64,000 nucleotides of DNA from the NCBI RefSeq assembly GCF_001590785.1, contig NZ_LTAO01000009.1, positions 405-64,404 on the forward strand, in the 5' to 3' direction. The notes beneath the pieces are model-generated. The model was not told the origin of the DNA. It was given only the letters and a program-made list of their open reading frames with translations, and did not search any database. A program made the position numbers and the translations under genes. Source of the stretch: Alkalihalobacillus trypoxylicola (GTDB lineage: Bacteria > Bacillota > Bacilli > Bacillales > Bacillaceae_D). This document shows, one piece after another, positions 54,556 through 63,242 of this stretch (positions are counted from its first letter, which is position 1; each line of letters opens with the position of its first letter).

Positions 54556-55083
54556 TTAAGCCTTCGGTTTAATTTCTTCCATAAATTCTCTAATTACTTC
54601 TTCGGTTAATGCGCCAGAAAATACTCTTACTATCGTTCCATTTTCATCTACTAATACAGTAGTAGGCAGCGGACGAATTCCATATGCCTCAATGACATTT
54701 GTTTTTTCATCAATGACGATTGGAAAGGTTAAATCTAAACGTGAAGCAAACCTTTCTACCGTTAATTTAGGTTCATCTGCATTAATCGCGATAATTTCGA
54801 TGCCTTGATCTTTATACTCATGATAGAGCTCTTCCATAATTGGCATCTCCCTTACACACGGAGGACAGTATGTACCCCAGAAATTAATGAATACACCTTT
54901 TCCTTCATATTCTGCAAGCTCGATTCTCTCACCTTCTAAATCCTCTAATACAAAGTTTACTGCTTCATTGCCCGCTTTTGCTACACTGTGATCCGCAATA
55001 TAAATATAATAGAAGGTATAACCTATTGCTATTAGCATAATAAGTAATAGAGTAGACCTCATAATTAATCGTTTTCTTTTCAA
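54556..55083 (-). CDS. resA: Thiol-disulfide oxidoreductase ResA
   Basis: 175 residues from a TTG with GGAGGG about 9 nt upstream. One N-terminal membrane segment (about 9-28) anchors an extracytoplasmic thioredoxin-like domain with NFWGTYCPPC (active-site CPPC near 74-77) and LPTTVLVDENG (cis-Pro near 144). It reduces the heme-site cysteines of apocytochrome c. The active site is CPPC instead of the CEPC of B. subtilis ResA. First gene of the resABC set, with rluB upstream. Confidence 0.95.
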   Translation of the reverse strand: MKRKRLIMRSTLLLIMLIAIGYTFYYIYIADHSVAKAGNEAVNFVLEDLEGERIELAEYEGKGVFINFWGTYCPPCVREMPIMEELYHEYKDQGIEIIAINADEPKLTVERFASRLDLTFPIVIDEKTNVIEAYGIRPLPTTVLVDENGTIVRVFSGALTEEVIREFMEEIKPKA

Positions 55084-55147
55084 CTGTCATTCCTCCCTTC
55101 CTACGTTGTTCTCTAACCTTTCGTAAAAAGTGATAGGTCACGAATAA

Positions 55148-55168
55148 AAACTTGGCAAGGCCAAGTTC
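55148..55168. other. Short perfect hairpin between resA and rluB
   Basis: AACTTGGC and GCCAAGTT (about 55149-55167), 8 bp, loop AAG, in the gap after rluB. No T run directly next to it, so whether it acts as a terminator for rluB is open. Confidence 0.4.
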
Positions 55169-55274
55169 AGTATTTTAATGAAGCTTATCATACAAAAAAA
55201 AGATCGAATCTGATAAAAGCATCAACGAGCACGATTCCATTATAACCTTATTACGAAGAATCGGGCTTCGGTTT

Positions 55275-56003
55275 TTATGACGGTTTCGTGACAGCTAGAT
55301 CCTTCAACCTTTTGACTTCAATCGGTTTTAAAGGTCTAGAGTCGCCAGGGTTCAAGCCATGTAAATTTAAAAAGCTGTATTGTTCCCTTTTCAATTTAAG
55401 AACTGGAAACCCAATATAGTCGAACATTCGTCGGACTTGACGATTTCTACCCTCAAAAATAGTCATTTGAATAATGGCTGTTTGCTTTTTCTTATCAATG
55501 GTTAATGTTTTAACCTTCGCTGGAGCAGTAACTCCATCCTCTAGTTTAACGCCTCTTTGTAATTGCTTTAACTCTTCTTTAGACGGTATACCCTTTACTT
55601 TTGCAACATATACTTTTTCTACATGAAATTTCGGATGCATTAATTGATTAGCCAAATGCCCGTCATTTGTTAACAGCAACAATCCGGATGTATCATAATC
55701 TAGACGCCCAACTGGGAAAATTCTTTCAGTTGATTCAATATAGTCAGTGACAACTTTTCTACCTTTATCATCTTTCACACTCGAAATAACAGAGCTTGGT
55801 TTATATAATAAATAATAGGTAGGCTCCTCTTTGTCTATTGGAACTCCACTTACTTCAATTTTGTCTTTATTTGGATTAGCCTTAGCTCCTAATTCAGAAA
55901 TAACCTTGCCGTTTACGGTTACTTTTCCATCTATTATTAATTGCTCAGCCTTCCTTCTTGATGCAACCCCTGCTTGGGCAATGATTTTCTGTAATCGCTC
56001 CAT
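55275..56003 (-). CDS. rluB: 23S rRNA pseudouridine synthase RluB
   Basis: 242 residues. N-terminal S4 RNA-binding domain (about 1-60; MERLQKIIAQAGVASRRKAEQLI) and an RsuA/RluB-type catalytic domain (about 63-235) with GRLDYDTSGLLLLTNDG, whose Asp is the nucleophile. It modifies U in helix 89 region of 23S rRNA. In B. subtilis rluB (ypuL) lies at the same place upstream of resA. Confidence 0.94.
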   Translation of the reverse strand: MERLQKIIAQAGVASRRKAEQLIIDGKVTVNGKVISELGAKANPNKDKIEVSGVPIDKEEPTYYLLYKPSSVISSVKDDKGRKVVTDYIESTERIFPVGRLDYDTSGLLLLTNDGHLANQLMHPKFHVEKVYVAKVKGIPSKEELKQLQRGVKLEDGVTAPAKVKTLTIDKKKQTAIIQMTIFEGRNRQVRRMFDYIGFPVLKLKREQYSFLNLHGLNPGDSRPLKPIEVKRLKDLAVTKPS

Positions 56004-56193
56004 TATTCTTCACCTCAATTAACATGATACCTCTCTAAACCTAACTATACAACTAATGAAACCAAAAATCCAAATCAATAAAAGAAAAAAGAAACAAGCA
56101 GAATATTCTGTTGTTTCCCTCTCATTATACATGATGCAGATTTATCTTCTTTCACAAATAAAATCAAGGCTTACTACTTACTATTTCCATTCA

Positions 56194-56730
56194 TTACATT
56201 CCCCCAAAAACAATCGTACAAATGACAATAGCCGCTATTAAACCTACTAAATCGGATAATAAACCAACCTTTAGAGCATCTCCCATTTTTTTAATTCCAA
56301 CAGCCCCAAAATAAACCGTTAATATATACAAAGTAGTATCCGTACTTCCTTGCATAACAGAAGCAAGCTTCCCAATAAAAGAATCTGGTCCAAATGTAGC
56401 AATTAAATCGGTTGTCATTCCTAGAGCTCCCGTTCCTGAAATCGGTCTAATCATAGCTAATGGAACGACCTCTGCTGGCACACCTACTATTCCTAGTACC
56501 GGCTTTAACAAATCGACAATAAATTCCATTGCACCAGACGCTCTAAAAACCGATATTGCAACAAGCATTCCTACAAGATAAGGAATAATAGAGATGGCTA
56601 AACCGAAACCATCTTTTGCTCCTTCTACGAACGCTTCATATGTAGGAACTTTTTTTAACGTTCCATAAATAAGTACAAAGCCAATTAAAAGCGGGATAAT
56701 CCAGATAGAGACCATCGTGAGCACTGCCAT
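56194..56730 (-). CDS. spmB: Spore maturation protein SpmB
   Basis: 178 residues, several membrane helices. The nucleoside-recognition (Gate) type domain includes PISGTGALGMTTDLIATFGPDSFIG, the family signature. SpmA and SpmB take part in spore core dehydration in B. subtilis. The stop of SpmA abuts this start (1-nt spacing). Short, charged ends. Last gene of the dacB-spmAB operon. Confidence 0.94.
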   Translation of the reverse strand: MAVLTMVSIWIIPLLIGFVLIYGTLKKVPTYEAFVEGAKDGFGLAISIIPYLVGMLVAISVFRASGAMEFIVDLLKPVLGIVGVPAEVVPLAMIRPISGTGALGMTTDLIATFGPDSFIGKLASVMQGSTDTTLYILTVYFGAVGIKKMGDALKVGLLSDLVGLIAAIVICTIVFGGM

Positions 56731-57324
56731 CTAAATTCTCCCCTTTCGTTTTCTTCTATAATAAAATAGTCGATCAATGGTTATAGCCCCAATCGTCGAG
56801 ATCGTGGTGACTAATATCGTAGCACCTACAATTTCAGTTGGAGCAATTGAATCATACGTCATGCGAATCGATATAATCGTTGTTGGAATAAGAGATAATC
56901 CAGCCGTATTGATTGCTAGTAATGTAATCATAGAGCGACTTGCCACATCACGATCTCCATTTAACCTTTTAAGCTCCTCCATTGCTTTTATCCCCATAGG
57001 TGTAGCTGCATTTCCAAGTCCGAACATATTTGCTGTCATATTCGATAAAATGTACCCCATTGCCGGATGATCGGCTGGGACTTCAGGAAAAAGGCGACGA
57101 AATATCGGCTGCATCCATTTTGAAAAGTTCTTAAGTAAGCCTGCAACCTCGGCTATCTTCATTAAGCCTAACCAAAAAACAAGAATACTGATTAGTCCTA
57201 GACAAATCGTCACAGCCTCTTTCGCTCCTGTAAAAATGGCCTCATTCACCTCTGGGATGGTTCCATTAAAAGCCGCATACACTAAACCAATGACGAGAAG
57301 GGTAACCCAAATAATATTAATCAT
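56731..57324 (-). CDS. spmA: Spore maturation protein SpmA
   Basis: 197 residues, membrane protein with the nucleoside-recognition domain: NMFGLGNAATPMGIKAMEELKRLNG near residues 93-117. The ATG overlaps the end of dacB by 8 bp. Paired with spmB. No degradation. Confidence 0.94.
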   Translation of the reverse strand: MINIIWVTLLVIGLVYAAFNGTIPEVNEAIFTGAKEAVTICLGLISILVFWLGLMKIAEVAGLLKNFSKWMQPIFRRLFPEVPADHPAMGYILSNMTANMFGLGNAATPMGIKAMEELKRLNGDRDVASRSMITLLAINTAGLSLIPTTIISIRMTYDSIAPTEIVGATILVTTISTIGAITIDRLFYYRRKRKGRI

Positions 57325-58468
57325 CTCGATTCACCCCTAGCGTGTAAGCAAATAACCCAAGCCATCTAGACCAAAAGCCTTTCTTTTCTTTTTCCTTCGG
57401 TTCTAAAAACAGTGGAACCGCTTCAATTACTTGCTCTCCTACCGAAAACTGCAATTTACCAATCGGTTCGCTTGTATTCACATTCTCAAGCTCTTTGTTT
57501 TCTTCTCCCCTCACCAAAGTCATTTCATAACGAAGTTGGTCTTTTTCATCGCTTGAAAGTGGATAGGTTACTTCTTTTTTTGTGAATAATTGATCTTTAT
57601 AAAAAGGATCATTTACTCCCTTTAATTTCCCCTTTGATACTAATGTTTCAAGCTGATAATGTTCATATGCCCATTCAAATAAATGAAGATGATCATACCA
57701 ATCACTTGGTGCATTAATCGTTACGACAATTAAATCCATCTCCTCTTTTGAAGCTGTAGAAACTAAGGTTCGTTTTGCACGTTTTGTATAACCAGTTTTC
57801 CCACCAGTAGAATAAGGATAAAACTCAGTTAACATTCTATTTTTGTTTTTAAACACTCTTATTTCTTCACTATCGACTTTATAAGTTTTTGTAGCTGAAA
57901 TTTCTCTATATTGCTCATTCTCCATCGCATACTGTGTTAATAACGCCATATCATAAGCACTAGAATAATGATCTTCATGATCGTCTAAACCATGAGGATT
58001 TTGAAACATTGTATTGTTCATACCTAATTCTTCGGCTTTTTGATTCATTAGTAGTACAAAGCCCTCTACACTTTCTCCCACATGCTCGGCAATCGCTACC
58101 GCAGCATCATTTCCACTTCTTAGCATCAAACCGTAAACTAAGTCCTCTAATTGGATTTTCTCATTTACTCGTAGATAAATGGAAGACCCTTCCGTACCGA
58201 AAGCACGGTCAGATACCGTCACCATCTCGTCCATTTTTCCTGATTCAATCGCTAAAATAGCTGTCATAATTTTTGTAATACTGGCAATTCTAAGCTTTTC
58301 ATGCTCCTGTTTCGCATAAAGTACTCTACCGGATGATTGCTCTATTAAAATCGCCGCTTGAGCTGATATAGAAAAATCTTTTGGAACAGAAGCTCTTACT
58401 TCTTTTATAGGATAGACAAGGATGACAAAAACGAGTAAAAATAACAAGCCTAGCTTACAATTTCTCAT
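57317..58468 (-). CDS. dacB: D-alanyl-D-alanine carboxypeptidase DacB (sporulation PBP5*)
   Basis: 383 residues from MRNCKLG with AGGTGAAA upstream; the frame continues to 58576 across a sigma-E promoter. Signal peptide (about 1-26). Penicillin-binding motifs SITK (Ser63-Lys66), SGN (118-120) and KTG (near 225, GGKTGYTK) are intact, and a C-terminal domain (about 265-365) follows. DacB trims the cortex peptidoglycan. A sigma-E promoter upstream and co-transcribed spmA and spmB confirm the sporulation role, as in B. subtilis. Confidence 0.95.
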   Translation of the reverse strand: MRNCKLGLLFLLVFVILVYPIKEVRASVPKDFSISAQAAILIEQSSGRVLYAKQEHEKLRIASITKIMTAILAIESGKMDEMVTVSDRAFGTEGSSIYLRVNEKIQLEDLVYGLMLRSGNDAAVAIAEHVGESVEGFVLLMNQKAEELGMNNTMFQNPHGLDDHEDHYSSAYDMALLTQYAMENEQYREISATKTYKVDSEEIRVFKNKNRMLTEFYPYSTGGKTGYTKRAKRTLVSTASKEEMDLIVVTINAPSDWYDHLHLFEWAYEHYQLETLVSKGKLKGVNDPFYKDQLFTKKEVTYPLSSDEKDQLRYEMTLVRGEENKELENVNTSEPIGKLQFSVGEQVIEAVPLFLEPKEKEKKGFWSRWLGLFAYTLGVNRDD

Positions 58469-58534
58469 TACGATTTCACCTACAATCATCTCGATTATAA
58501 AAGACGTGCTCCTAAGCATGTCTCCTCTTAGCAA

Positions 58535-58562
58535 ATTGTATGCAGGACAACCGTTGATATGA
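58535..58562 (-). promoter_or_regulatory. Sigma-E promoter of dacB-spmAB
   Basis: On the minus strand TCATATC (58556-58562), 13 bp and CATACAAT (58535-58542). The -10 matches the sigma-E consensus CATACANT fully and the -35 matches in 6 of 7 positions. It lies 67 bp upstream of the chosen dacB ATG. Confidence 0.75.
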
Positions 58563-58659
58563 CTCATAACCATCATTTTTATAGAAATCGTTTAAGAGAA
58601 TTTCGAAATGACTATACTATCTAACAAAGAAATCACAATAGTAAAGAGGGAAAGGAATT

Positions 58660-59376
58660 ATGCATTTACAAGAATTAGGAATTGTTTTATTAAGAATTAT
58701 CACTATTTTTCCGCTTTTATTAACCGTTACTTTAGTGATGGGGAAACGTTCTATTGGAGAGCTGCCTATTTTTGATTTTTTAGTAATTATTACCTTAGCA
58801 TCAGTAACAGGTGCCGATATTGCCGATCCGACCGTTAATCATTTCCCTACCTTCTTTGCTATTATTTTTATTGCTCTATTTCAGAAACTGACGGCGCGAT
58901 TGCTTATCAAAAATAGAACATTGGGAAAGTTAATCACCTTTGAACCAACGGTTGTCATTAAAGAAGGCAAACTAATTGTTCCGAACATCACGTCGATCCG
59001 CTATTCTATTGATAATATTTTACAATTATTAAGGCAAAAGGATGTATTTGATATTAATGATATTCAATTAGGCATTATTGAAGCGAATGGTGATTTAAGC
59101 ATCATGAAGAAACCCGAAAAAGCCACTCCTTCTTTAGAGGATTTATCCGTATCTCAAAAGTCAAGTGGCATCTCTTATCCGGTTATTTTAGATGGAGAAT
59201 GGCAGGAGGAAATTCTGGAAGCACTCCATTTATCAAAGGAATTCGTTAATAAGTTTATTCAAGATAAGGGGATCATTCATATTGAGGAAGTATTTCTTTG
59301 TACGGTTAATCAACAAAAGAATTTACATCTTTCCTATACGAGAAAAAATGAAAAAATTGAGCTTATTCAGCATTAA
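58660..59376 (+). CDS. DUF421 (YetF-type) membrane protein, first of three
   Basis: 238 residues, ATG with AAAGGAA upstream. Three membrane helices (about 7-27, 35-55, 62-80) and a C-terminal cytoplasmic domain (about 90-238) with the YetF pattern FEPTVVIKEGKLIV, LRQKDVFDINDIQLGIIEANGDLSIM, and YPVILDGEW. Family knowledge: YetF proteins affect spore resistance and germination in Bacillus. It lies on the plus strand, convergent with the 2Duf gene, 9 nt apart at the 3' ends. A weak sigma-G-like pair GTTTA - N18 - TATACTA (58590-58619) lies upstream. No DUF1657 tail. Confidence 0.85.
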   Translation: MHLQELGIVLLRIITIFPLLLTVTLVMGKRSIGELPIFDFLVIITLASVTGADIADPTVNHFPTFFAIIFIALFQKLTARLLIKNRTLGKLITFEPTVVIKEGKLIVPNITSIRYSIDNILQLLRQKDVFDINDIQLGIIEANGDLSIMKKPEKATPSLEDLSVSQKSSGISYPVILDGEWQEEILEALHLSKEFVNKFIQDKGIIHIEEVFLCTVNQQKNLHLSYTRKNEKIELIQH

Positions 59377-59385
59377 ATGTCCATG

Positions 59386-60234
59386 TCACTCCAAGTCACT
59401 TTTTATATAATGGTACACTTCATTCATTTGTTTCGAGCTCCAACTGTACATTTGTTTTGCTTGTGGATGCTCAGTATCTAAAGCGAACAATTCTAAATCT
59501 GCCTCCACTTTCTTTAATTGAGCTTTTAATAATGGAAGTACGGTTGGTTCTGCCACTTTAATACTGTCATCAAAAAGATCAACATATAAAAGACCATTTT
59601 GGTCTATTTGCCCAATAAAAACATTCTCTAATGCTACATCCATTTTTGCAAGCTCTGTTTGTAGCCAATCTCTATTAAGTTTTCTAGCCGTCAAACCCTT
59701 ATCAATCATTTTCCCATCCTCTATTACGATTTCAGGCTGCTTACTTTTTTTAATGGATGGAAGATTAGCATGTTGCTTTTTTTGATTTTTTAGAAGCACA
59801 TTTAATTCTCCATTTGTCTCTAATAAAGCAAATTCTACATCAGCAAATTGAAAAATATTCTTTTTTCTCAATTTACGCATAAGCTCAGAGCTAGTAAGAT
59901 GTTGTTTGCTTAATTGATCCTCTAACACCTTCCCATCTTTAATCACTGGAATACCTTGTCCATTTAAAAAATGATTAAATTTAGAACTTTTCACACTAAT
60001 CATTGGAAGAAAAATAGCAACCAAACCCCATATTAAAATAGAAACGAGCGCAAGTACAGGAGGGATAGAAAGCATGATTGAACTTACACTAGTTATAATC
60101 AGCAAACCAGCTAATAGCGCAAATTCAAAGGCTGAAAGTTCACCCATTGGTTTTTTTGCAAGTAATTTAGTAAAAGTTAGCAATAGCCCTATCCCAATTA
60201 TTGAGCGTATAATCACTTCAACCCATCCAGGCAT
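59386..60234 (-). CDS. 2Duf: DUF421 membrane protein fused to a DUF1657-like tail
   Basis: 282 residues from MPGWVEVI, chosen because AAGGAG lies 9 nt before it. Three N-terminal helices (about 5-25, 35-55, 60-78), the YetF soluble domain (about 90-225; IPVIKDGKVLE, LRKKNIFQFADVEFALLETNGELNVL), and a C-terminal stretch (about 235-282; LKKVEADLELFALDTEHPQAKQMY). The tail resembles the free DUF1657 protein at 62825 (ASLETFALETENQQAKQLY). This two-domain build is that of '2Duf' of the spoVA2mob operon, which has been linked to higher spore heat resistance. Last gene of the operon here. Confidence 0.88.
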   Translation of the reverse strand: MPGWVEVIIRSIIGIGLLLTFTKLLAKKPMGELSAFEFALLAGLLIITSVSSIMLSIPPVLALVSILIWGLVAIFLPMISVKSSKFNHFLNGQGIPVIKDGKVLEDQLSKQHLTSSELMRKLRKKNIFQFADVEFALLETNGELNVLLKNQKKQHANLPSIKKSKQPEIVIEDGKMIDKGLTARKLNRDWLQTELAKMDVALENVFIGQIDQNGLLYVDLFDDSIKVAEPTVLPLLKAQLKKVEADLELFALDTEHPQAKQMYSWSSKQMNEVYHYIKSDLE

Positions 60235-60251
60235 TATGGTCATCTCCTTCT

Positions 60252-60458
60252 TTAGTTTCCTTGATATTGTGGTTCCTGTTTTTCAATTTCTGATACTCTT
60301 TTTTCAATTTGCGTAATGACTGTTTTTGTTTTTAATGAAGCTTGATGGAAACGGTCTCGCTGTTCCATTGCCTCCGCTTGAAGGGATAATGTTTGTAAGG
60401 TTGCTTCGATCCCTTTTAAAGAAGCTAATGTACCTTTAACTTGACTAGAAACGGTCAT
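60252..60458 (-). CDS. DUF1657 small protein, second copy
   Basis: 68 residues, helical throughout. It begins MTVSSQVKGTLASLKGIEATLQTL and ends RVSEIEKQEPQYQGN. The start and end motifs match the copy at 62825, while the middle differs; it is a diverged paralogue. AGGTGAAAG precedes the ATG. It lies between spoVAEb and the 2Duf gene. Function unknown. Confidence 0.87.
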   Translation of the reverse strand: MTVSSQVKGTLASLKGIEATLQTLSLQAEAMEQRDRFHQASLKTKTVITQIEKRVSEIEKQEPQYQGN

Positions 60459-60468
60459 GCTCTTTCAC

Positions 60469-60819
60469 CTACCCTTTTGGTCTAAATAGTAATGAAGCAA
60501 TAAAACCGAAGATAATGGCTGCCGATATCCCGGCACTTGTAACCTCAAAAATCCCTGTAATAACCCCAATCAATCCATTTGCTTCGGCTTCAGACATTGC
60601 ACCATGAACCAACGAATTACCAAAGCTCGTGATAGGTACTGTAGCACCTGCACCTGCAAAATCTATTAAAGGCTCATAAAGACCTAATCCATCCAAGATA
60701 GCTCCTGACACTACTAAAGCCGTCATCGTATGTGCAGGTGTAAGCTTTCCTACATCCATCATTAGCTGACCAATGACACATATAAGTCCACCAACTAAAA
60801 AGGCCCATAAAAAAATCAT
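60469..60819 (-). CDS. spoVAEb: Stage V sporulation protein AEb (SpoVAEb)
   Basis: 116 residues, membrane protein with three to four helices. It begins [22 protein letters not shown] and has [28 protein letters not shown], the SpoVAC/SpoVAEb family signature. Together with SpoVAC and SpoVAD it forms the calcium-dipicolinate channel in the spore inner membrane. The ATG overlaps the spoVAD stop by 4 bp (ATGA). Confidence 0.93.
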   Translation of the reverse strand: MIFLWAFLVGGLICVIGQLMMDVGKLTPAHTMTALVVSGAILDGLGLYEPLIDFAGAGATVPITSFGNSLVHGAMSEAEANGLIGVITGIFEVTSAGISAAIIFGFIASLLFRPKG

Positions 60820-61829
60820 GTTTTTGCCCCCCTTTCAATAGAAACAGCATGAGCAATCGTTGGAATTGATTCCTTTTGTTGAAAGGATAATGGCGATAGT
60901 AAAGCACCTGTTGCCACGACTAATATTCGATTCCATTCTCCTTGTTTCATCCGCTTTAATAGATGACCATATAATACAGATGCTGAACAGCCAGGACCAC
61001 TTCCACCAGCTAATACCGGTTGGTCTTCTCTATATAGTAGTAATCCACAATCTTGTAATTGATTATGATCATAATCCATTCCTTTTTCTTTTAGCATTTC
61101 TCTCGCAATTGATAATCCAATTTTCCCGAGATCTCCTGTAATAATTAAATCGTAATAATCAGGGGGAAGCTGTAAATCTCGAAAGTGAGAAATTATCGTA
61201 TCAACAGCGGCTGGTGCCATTGCCCCTCCCATATTAAACGGATCAGAAAGACCCATATCAATAATTTTCCCCATAGTCGCTGATGTTATTTTCGGTCCCG
61301 CTCCATTTTGTCCAATAATAGCTGCTCCTGCGGCTGTAGCTGTCCACTGAGCGGTTGGGGGTTTTTGTCCTCCATATTCTGTTGGATAACGAAATTGCTT
61401 CTCTGTCGCTGTATTATGACTAGAGGCTACACTGGCCATATACTGAGCTCCTTGGTAATTGACGATGTATGCAGACAAGGCTAATCCTTCCATTGATGTC
61501 GAACAAGCCCCAAATAACCCGACATAAGGAATACCTAACGTTCTTCCTGCAAAAGATGAAGGAGTTAATTGGTTCACTAAGTCTCCTGCACACATAAAAT
61601 TAATATTTTCTTTTGCAAGATTTTCTTTTTCTATTGCTATTGTTATACTATCTTCGATCATTACCTTCTGTGCTTTTTCATAGGAGTCTTCGCCTAACCA
61701 TAAATCATCATATAGACGGTCAAAATCCTCCGCTAGTCGACCTTTCGCTTCAAATGGCCCAGCAACTACACCAGTCGAAAGAATAACGGGCTGGTTAGAG
61801 AATAACCAAGATTGATGTCCTTTGAGCAT
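60816..61829 (-). CDS. spoVAD: Stage V sporulation protein AD (SpoVAD)
   Basis: 337 residues, thiolase-like fold without membrane helices. It has [18 protein letters not shown] (about 109-126), [34 protein letters not shown] and [14 protein letters not shown]. SpoVAD binds dipicolinic acid in B. subtilis. The ATG follows the spoVAC stop without a gap; a GGGGTGG within spoVAC serves as ribosome site. Confidence 0.95.
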   Translation of the reverse strand: MLKGHQSWLFSNQPVILSTGVVAGPFEAKGRLAEDFDRLYDDLWLGEDSYEKAQKVMIEDSITIAIEKENLAKENINFMCAGDLVNQLTPSSFAGRTLGIPYVGLFGACSTSMEGLALSAYIVNYQGAQYMASVASSHNTATEKQFRYPTEYGGQKPPTAQWTATAAGAAIIGQNGAGPKITSATMGKIIDMGLSDPFNMGGAMAPAAVDTIISHFRDLQLPPDYYDLIITGDLGKIGLSIAREMLKEKGMDYDHNQLQDCGLLLYREDQPVLAGGSGPGCSASVLYGHLLKRMKQGEWNRILVVATGALLSPLSFQQKESIPTIAHAVSIERGAKT

Positions 61830-62309
61830 TTAAAATCCACCCCATTTCATAAATAACGTTTTTATAATGGCAATGATAAAGGCAGCAAAGGTTCCGAAAA
61901 CGATCACAGAGCCTGCAAGCTTAAACATATTCCCACCAACACCAAGTACATACCCCTCTGTTCGATGCTCTATAGCTGCTGATGCAATTGAATTGGCAAA
62001 TCCTGTGACTGGAACAGCGGTCCCAGCACCTGAAAATTGAGCAATCCGATCATAAACTCCAAACCCTGTTAAGAGCACAGAAACAAAAATGAGAGTAGCT
62101 ACAGTAGGGTTTCCCGCCGTTTTTTCCGTAAAATCAAAAAAGGTATAATACATAATATTAATTGCTTGTCCGACAACACAAATAAAGCCACCTATTAAAA
62201 AGGCTCTTATACAATTTTTAATAACAGGTCTTTTAATTTCATGCTTTTTGGCTAAAGCCTGATACGCTTGCTGAGTTGGAGTGGCTTGCTTTTGTTTACT
62301 ATTGGACAT
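61830..62309 (-). CDS. spoVAC: Stage V sporulation protein AC (SpoVAC)
   Basis: 159 residues. A polar N-terminal part (about 1-30) is followed by about four membrane helices and the family motif IAQFSGAGTAVPVTGFANSIASAAIEHRTEG. SpoVAC acts as a mechanosensitive channel for DPA release. Paralogue of spoVAEb within the same operon; the GAGTxVP motif occurs in both. Confidence 0.95.
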   Translation of the reverse strand: MSNSKQKQATPTQQAYQALAKKHEIKRPVIKNCIRAFLIGGFICVVGQAINIMYYTFFDFTEKTAGNPTVATLIFVSVLLTGFGVYDRIAQFSGAGTAVPVTGFANSIASAAIEHRTEGYVLGVGGNMFKLAGSVIVFGTFAAFIIAIIKTLFMKWGGF

Positions 62310-62320
62310 AAAATCTCCCT

Positions 62321-62752
62321 CTATCCTTTCATCATTTCTTCAATTTTTTGCAATTTCTTTTCTAAATCTTCATTCTTAATCTTTCCATTTTTTAATTGTT
62401 GCTCGAGCTTTTCTAATTCCATGTAAACTTTTTTATCGGTTGATACATGAATTTCACTGTCTGGGAATGTTTTTTTTAGCTTTTCAAATCCATTTTTTCG
62501 AATTTCCTTTAATCGAAACCTCGAAAATTGTTTCACTTTAGGATCAGCATATATTTTTTGATCATAAACAATCGCCTGGACATCAATGACCTCTTCCATT
62601 TTCTTTAATTCTGCTTTTACGTCGTTGATTTTGTTTTGGTCTTTATAAGATGACTCACTTGTTAGTGAAGCTTGTGATGATTTAGCGGTATCTTGATTAC
62701 AGGCTCCTAATAAGCAACTAATGAGCATAATAAACAACATGAATTTCTTCAT
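62321..62752 (-). CDS. YhcN/YlaJ-family sporulation lipoprotein
   Basis: 143 residues. Signal peptide with lipobox LLGAC (about 14-18). A soluble domain (about 35-105) with NDVKAELKKMEEVIDVQAIVYDQKIY precedes a Lys/Glu-rich tail (about 105-143) that may form a coiled coil. Family members are spore membrane or coat-associated lipoproteins; the same gene lies first or second in the spoVA2mob operon. Second gene here. Confidence 0.85.
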   Translation of the reverse strand: MKKFMLFIMLISCLLGACNQDTAKSSQASLTSESSYKDQNKINDVKAELKKMEEVIDVQAIVYDQKIYADPKVKQFSRFRLKEIRKNGFEKLKKTFPDSEIHVSTDKKVYMELEKLEQQLKNGKIKNEDLEKKLQKIEEMMKG

Positions 62753-62789
62753 AAAATCACCATCCGATCTCTGTATATGTATAGCAAGC

Positions 62790-62818
62790 GAGATTACTCT
62801 TTTTGAAAGAGCAATCTC
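62790..62818 (-). promoter_or_regulatory. Long hairpin within the spoVA2-type operon
   Basis: On the minus strand GAGATTGCTCTTT pairs with AAAGAGTAATCTC over 13 positions (62806-62818 and 62790-62802) with one G-U wobble. No T run follows. Located between the first DUF1657 gene and the lipoprotein gene; a processing site or partial attenuator is possible. Confidence 0.5.
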
Positions 62819-62824
62819 AACTAT

Positions 62825-63028
62825 TTATTGACGATATTGAGGTTCTTCTTGCATGATTTGCTGAACCCTTGGCTCTAATTGATCTACTATAGTTTGAGTT
62901 TGCTCAGCCATTTGCTGGTAAAGTTGCTTTGCCTGTTGATTTTCTGTTTCCAATGCAAAGGTTTCTAAGCTTGCCTGTGCACTTTTTAGTCCTGCAATAG
63001 TTTGTTTTATTTTCGATCCGACGGTCAT
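62825..63028 (-). CDS. DUF1657 small protein, first gene of the spoVA2-type operon
   Basis: 67 residues, almost wholly helical. It begins MTVGSKIKQTIAGLKSAQASLETFAL and ends in EPRVQQIMQEEPQYRQ. GGAGGAAAG precedes the ATG. The operon's promoter must lie between 63029 and 63242, but I see no clean sigma-G match there. This matches the first position of the spoVA2mob cargo. Confidence 0.88.
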   Translation of the reverse strand: MTVGSKIKQTIAGLKSAQASLETFALETENQQAKQLYQQMAEQTQTIVDQLEPRVQQIMQEEPQYRQ

Positions 63029-63242
63029 TCTCTTTCCTCCTTTTTCATTCGAAGTCCTTATTAATATTTAATGTTTAATAAAAAACTATTAGTTACAATT
63101 TTTTACAAAAAAGAATTAGCCTATTCTTTAATTGACTAGTTAATTGAATTTTCTTCCACCATAAAATTCTCTATTTACGACACACTAATATAAAATAATA
63201 AGATCGAACACATAGGAATCGTTGTAAAAAGGAGTAATGTTC

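Noticed and set aside
63029-63242. Sigma-G promoter for the spoVA2-type operon and the divergent DUF421 gene
   Set aside because: No pair of boxes fits GHATR - N17/18 - CATnHTA without two or more mismatches on either strand, so no promoter is listed.
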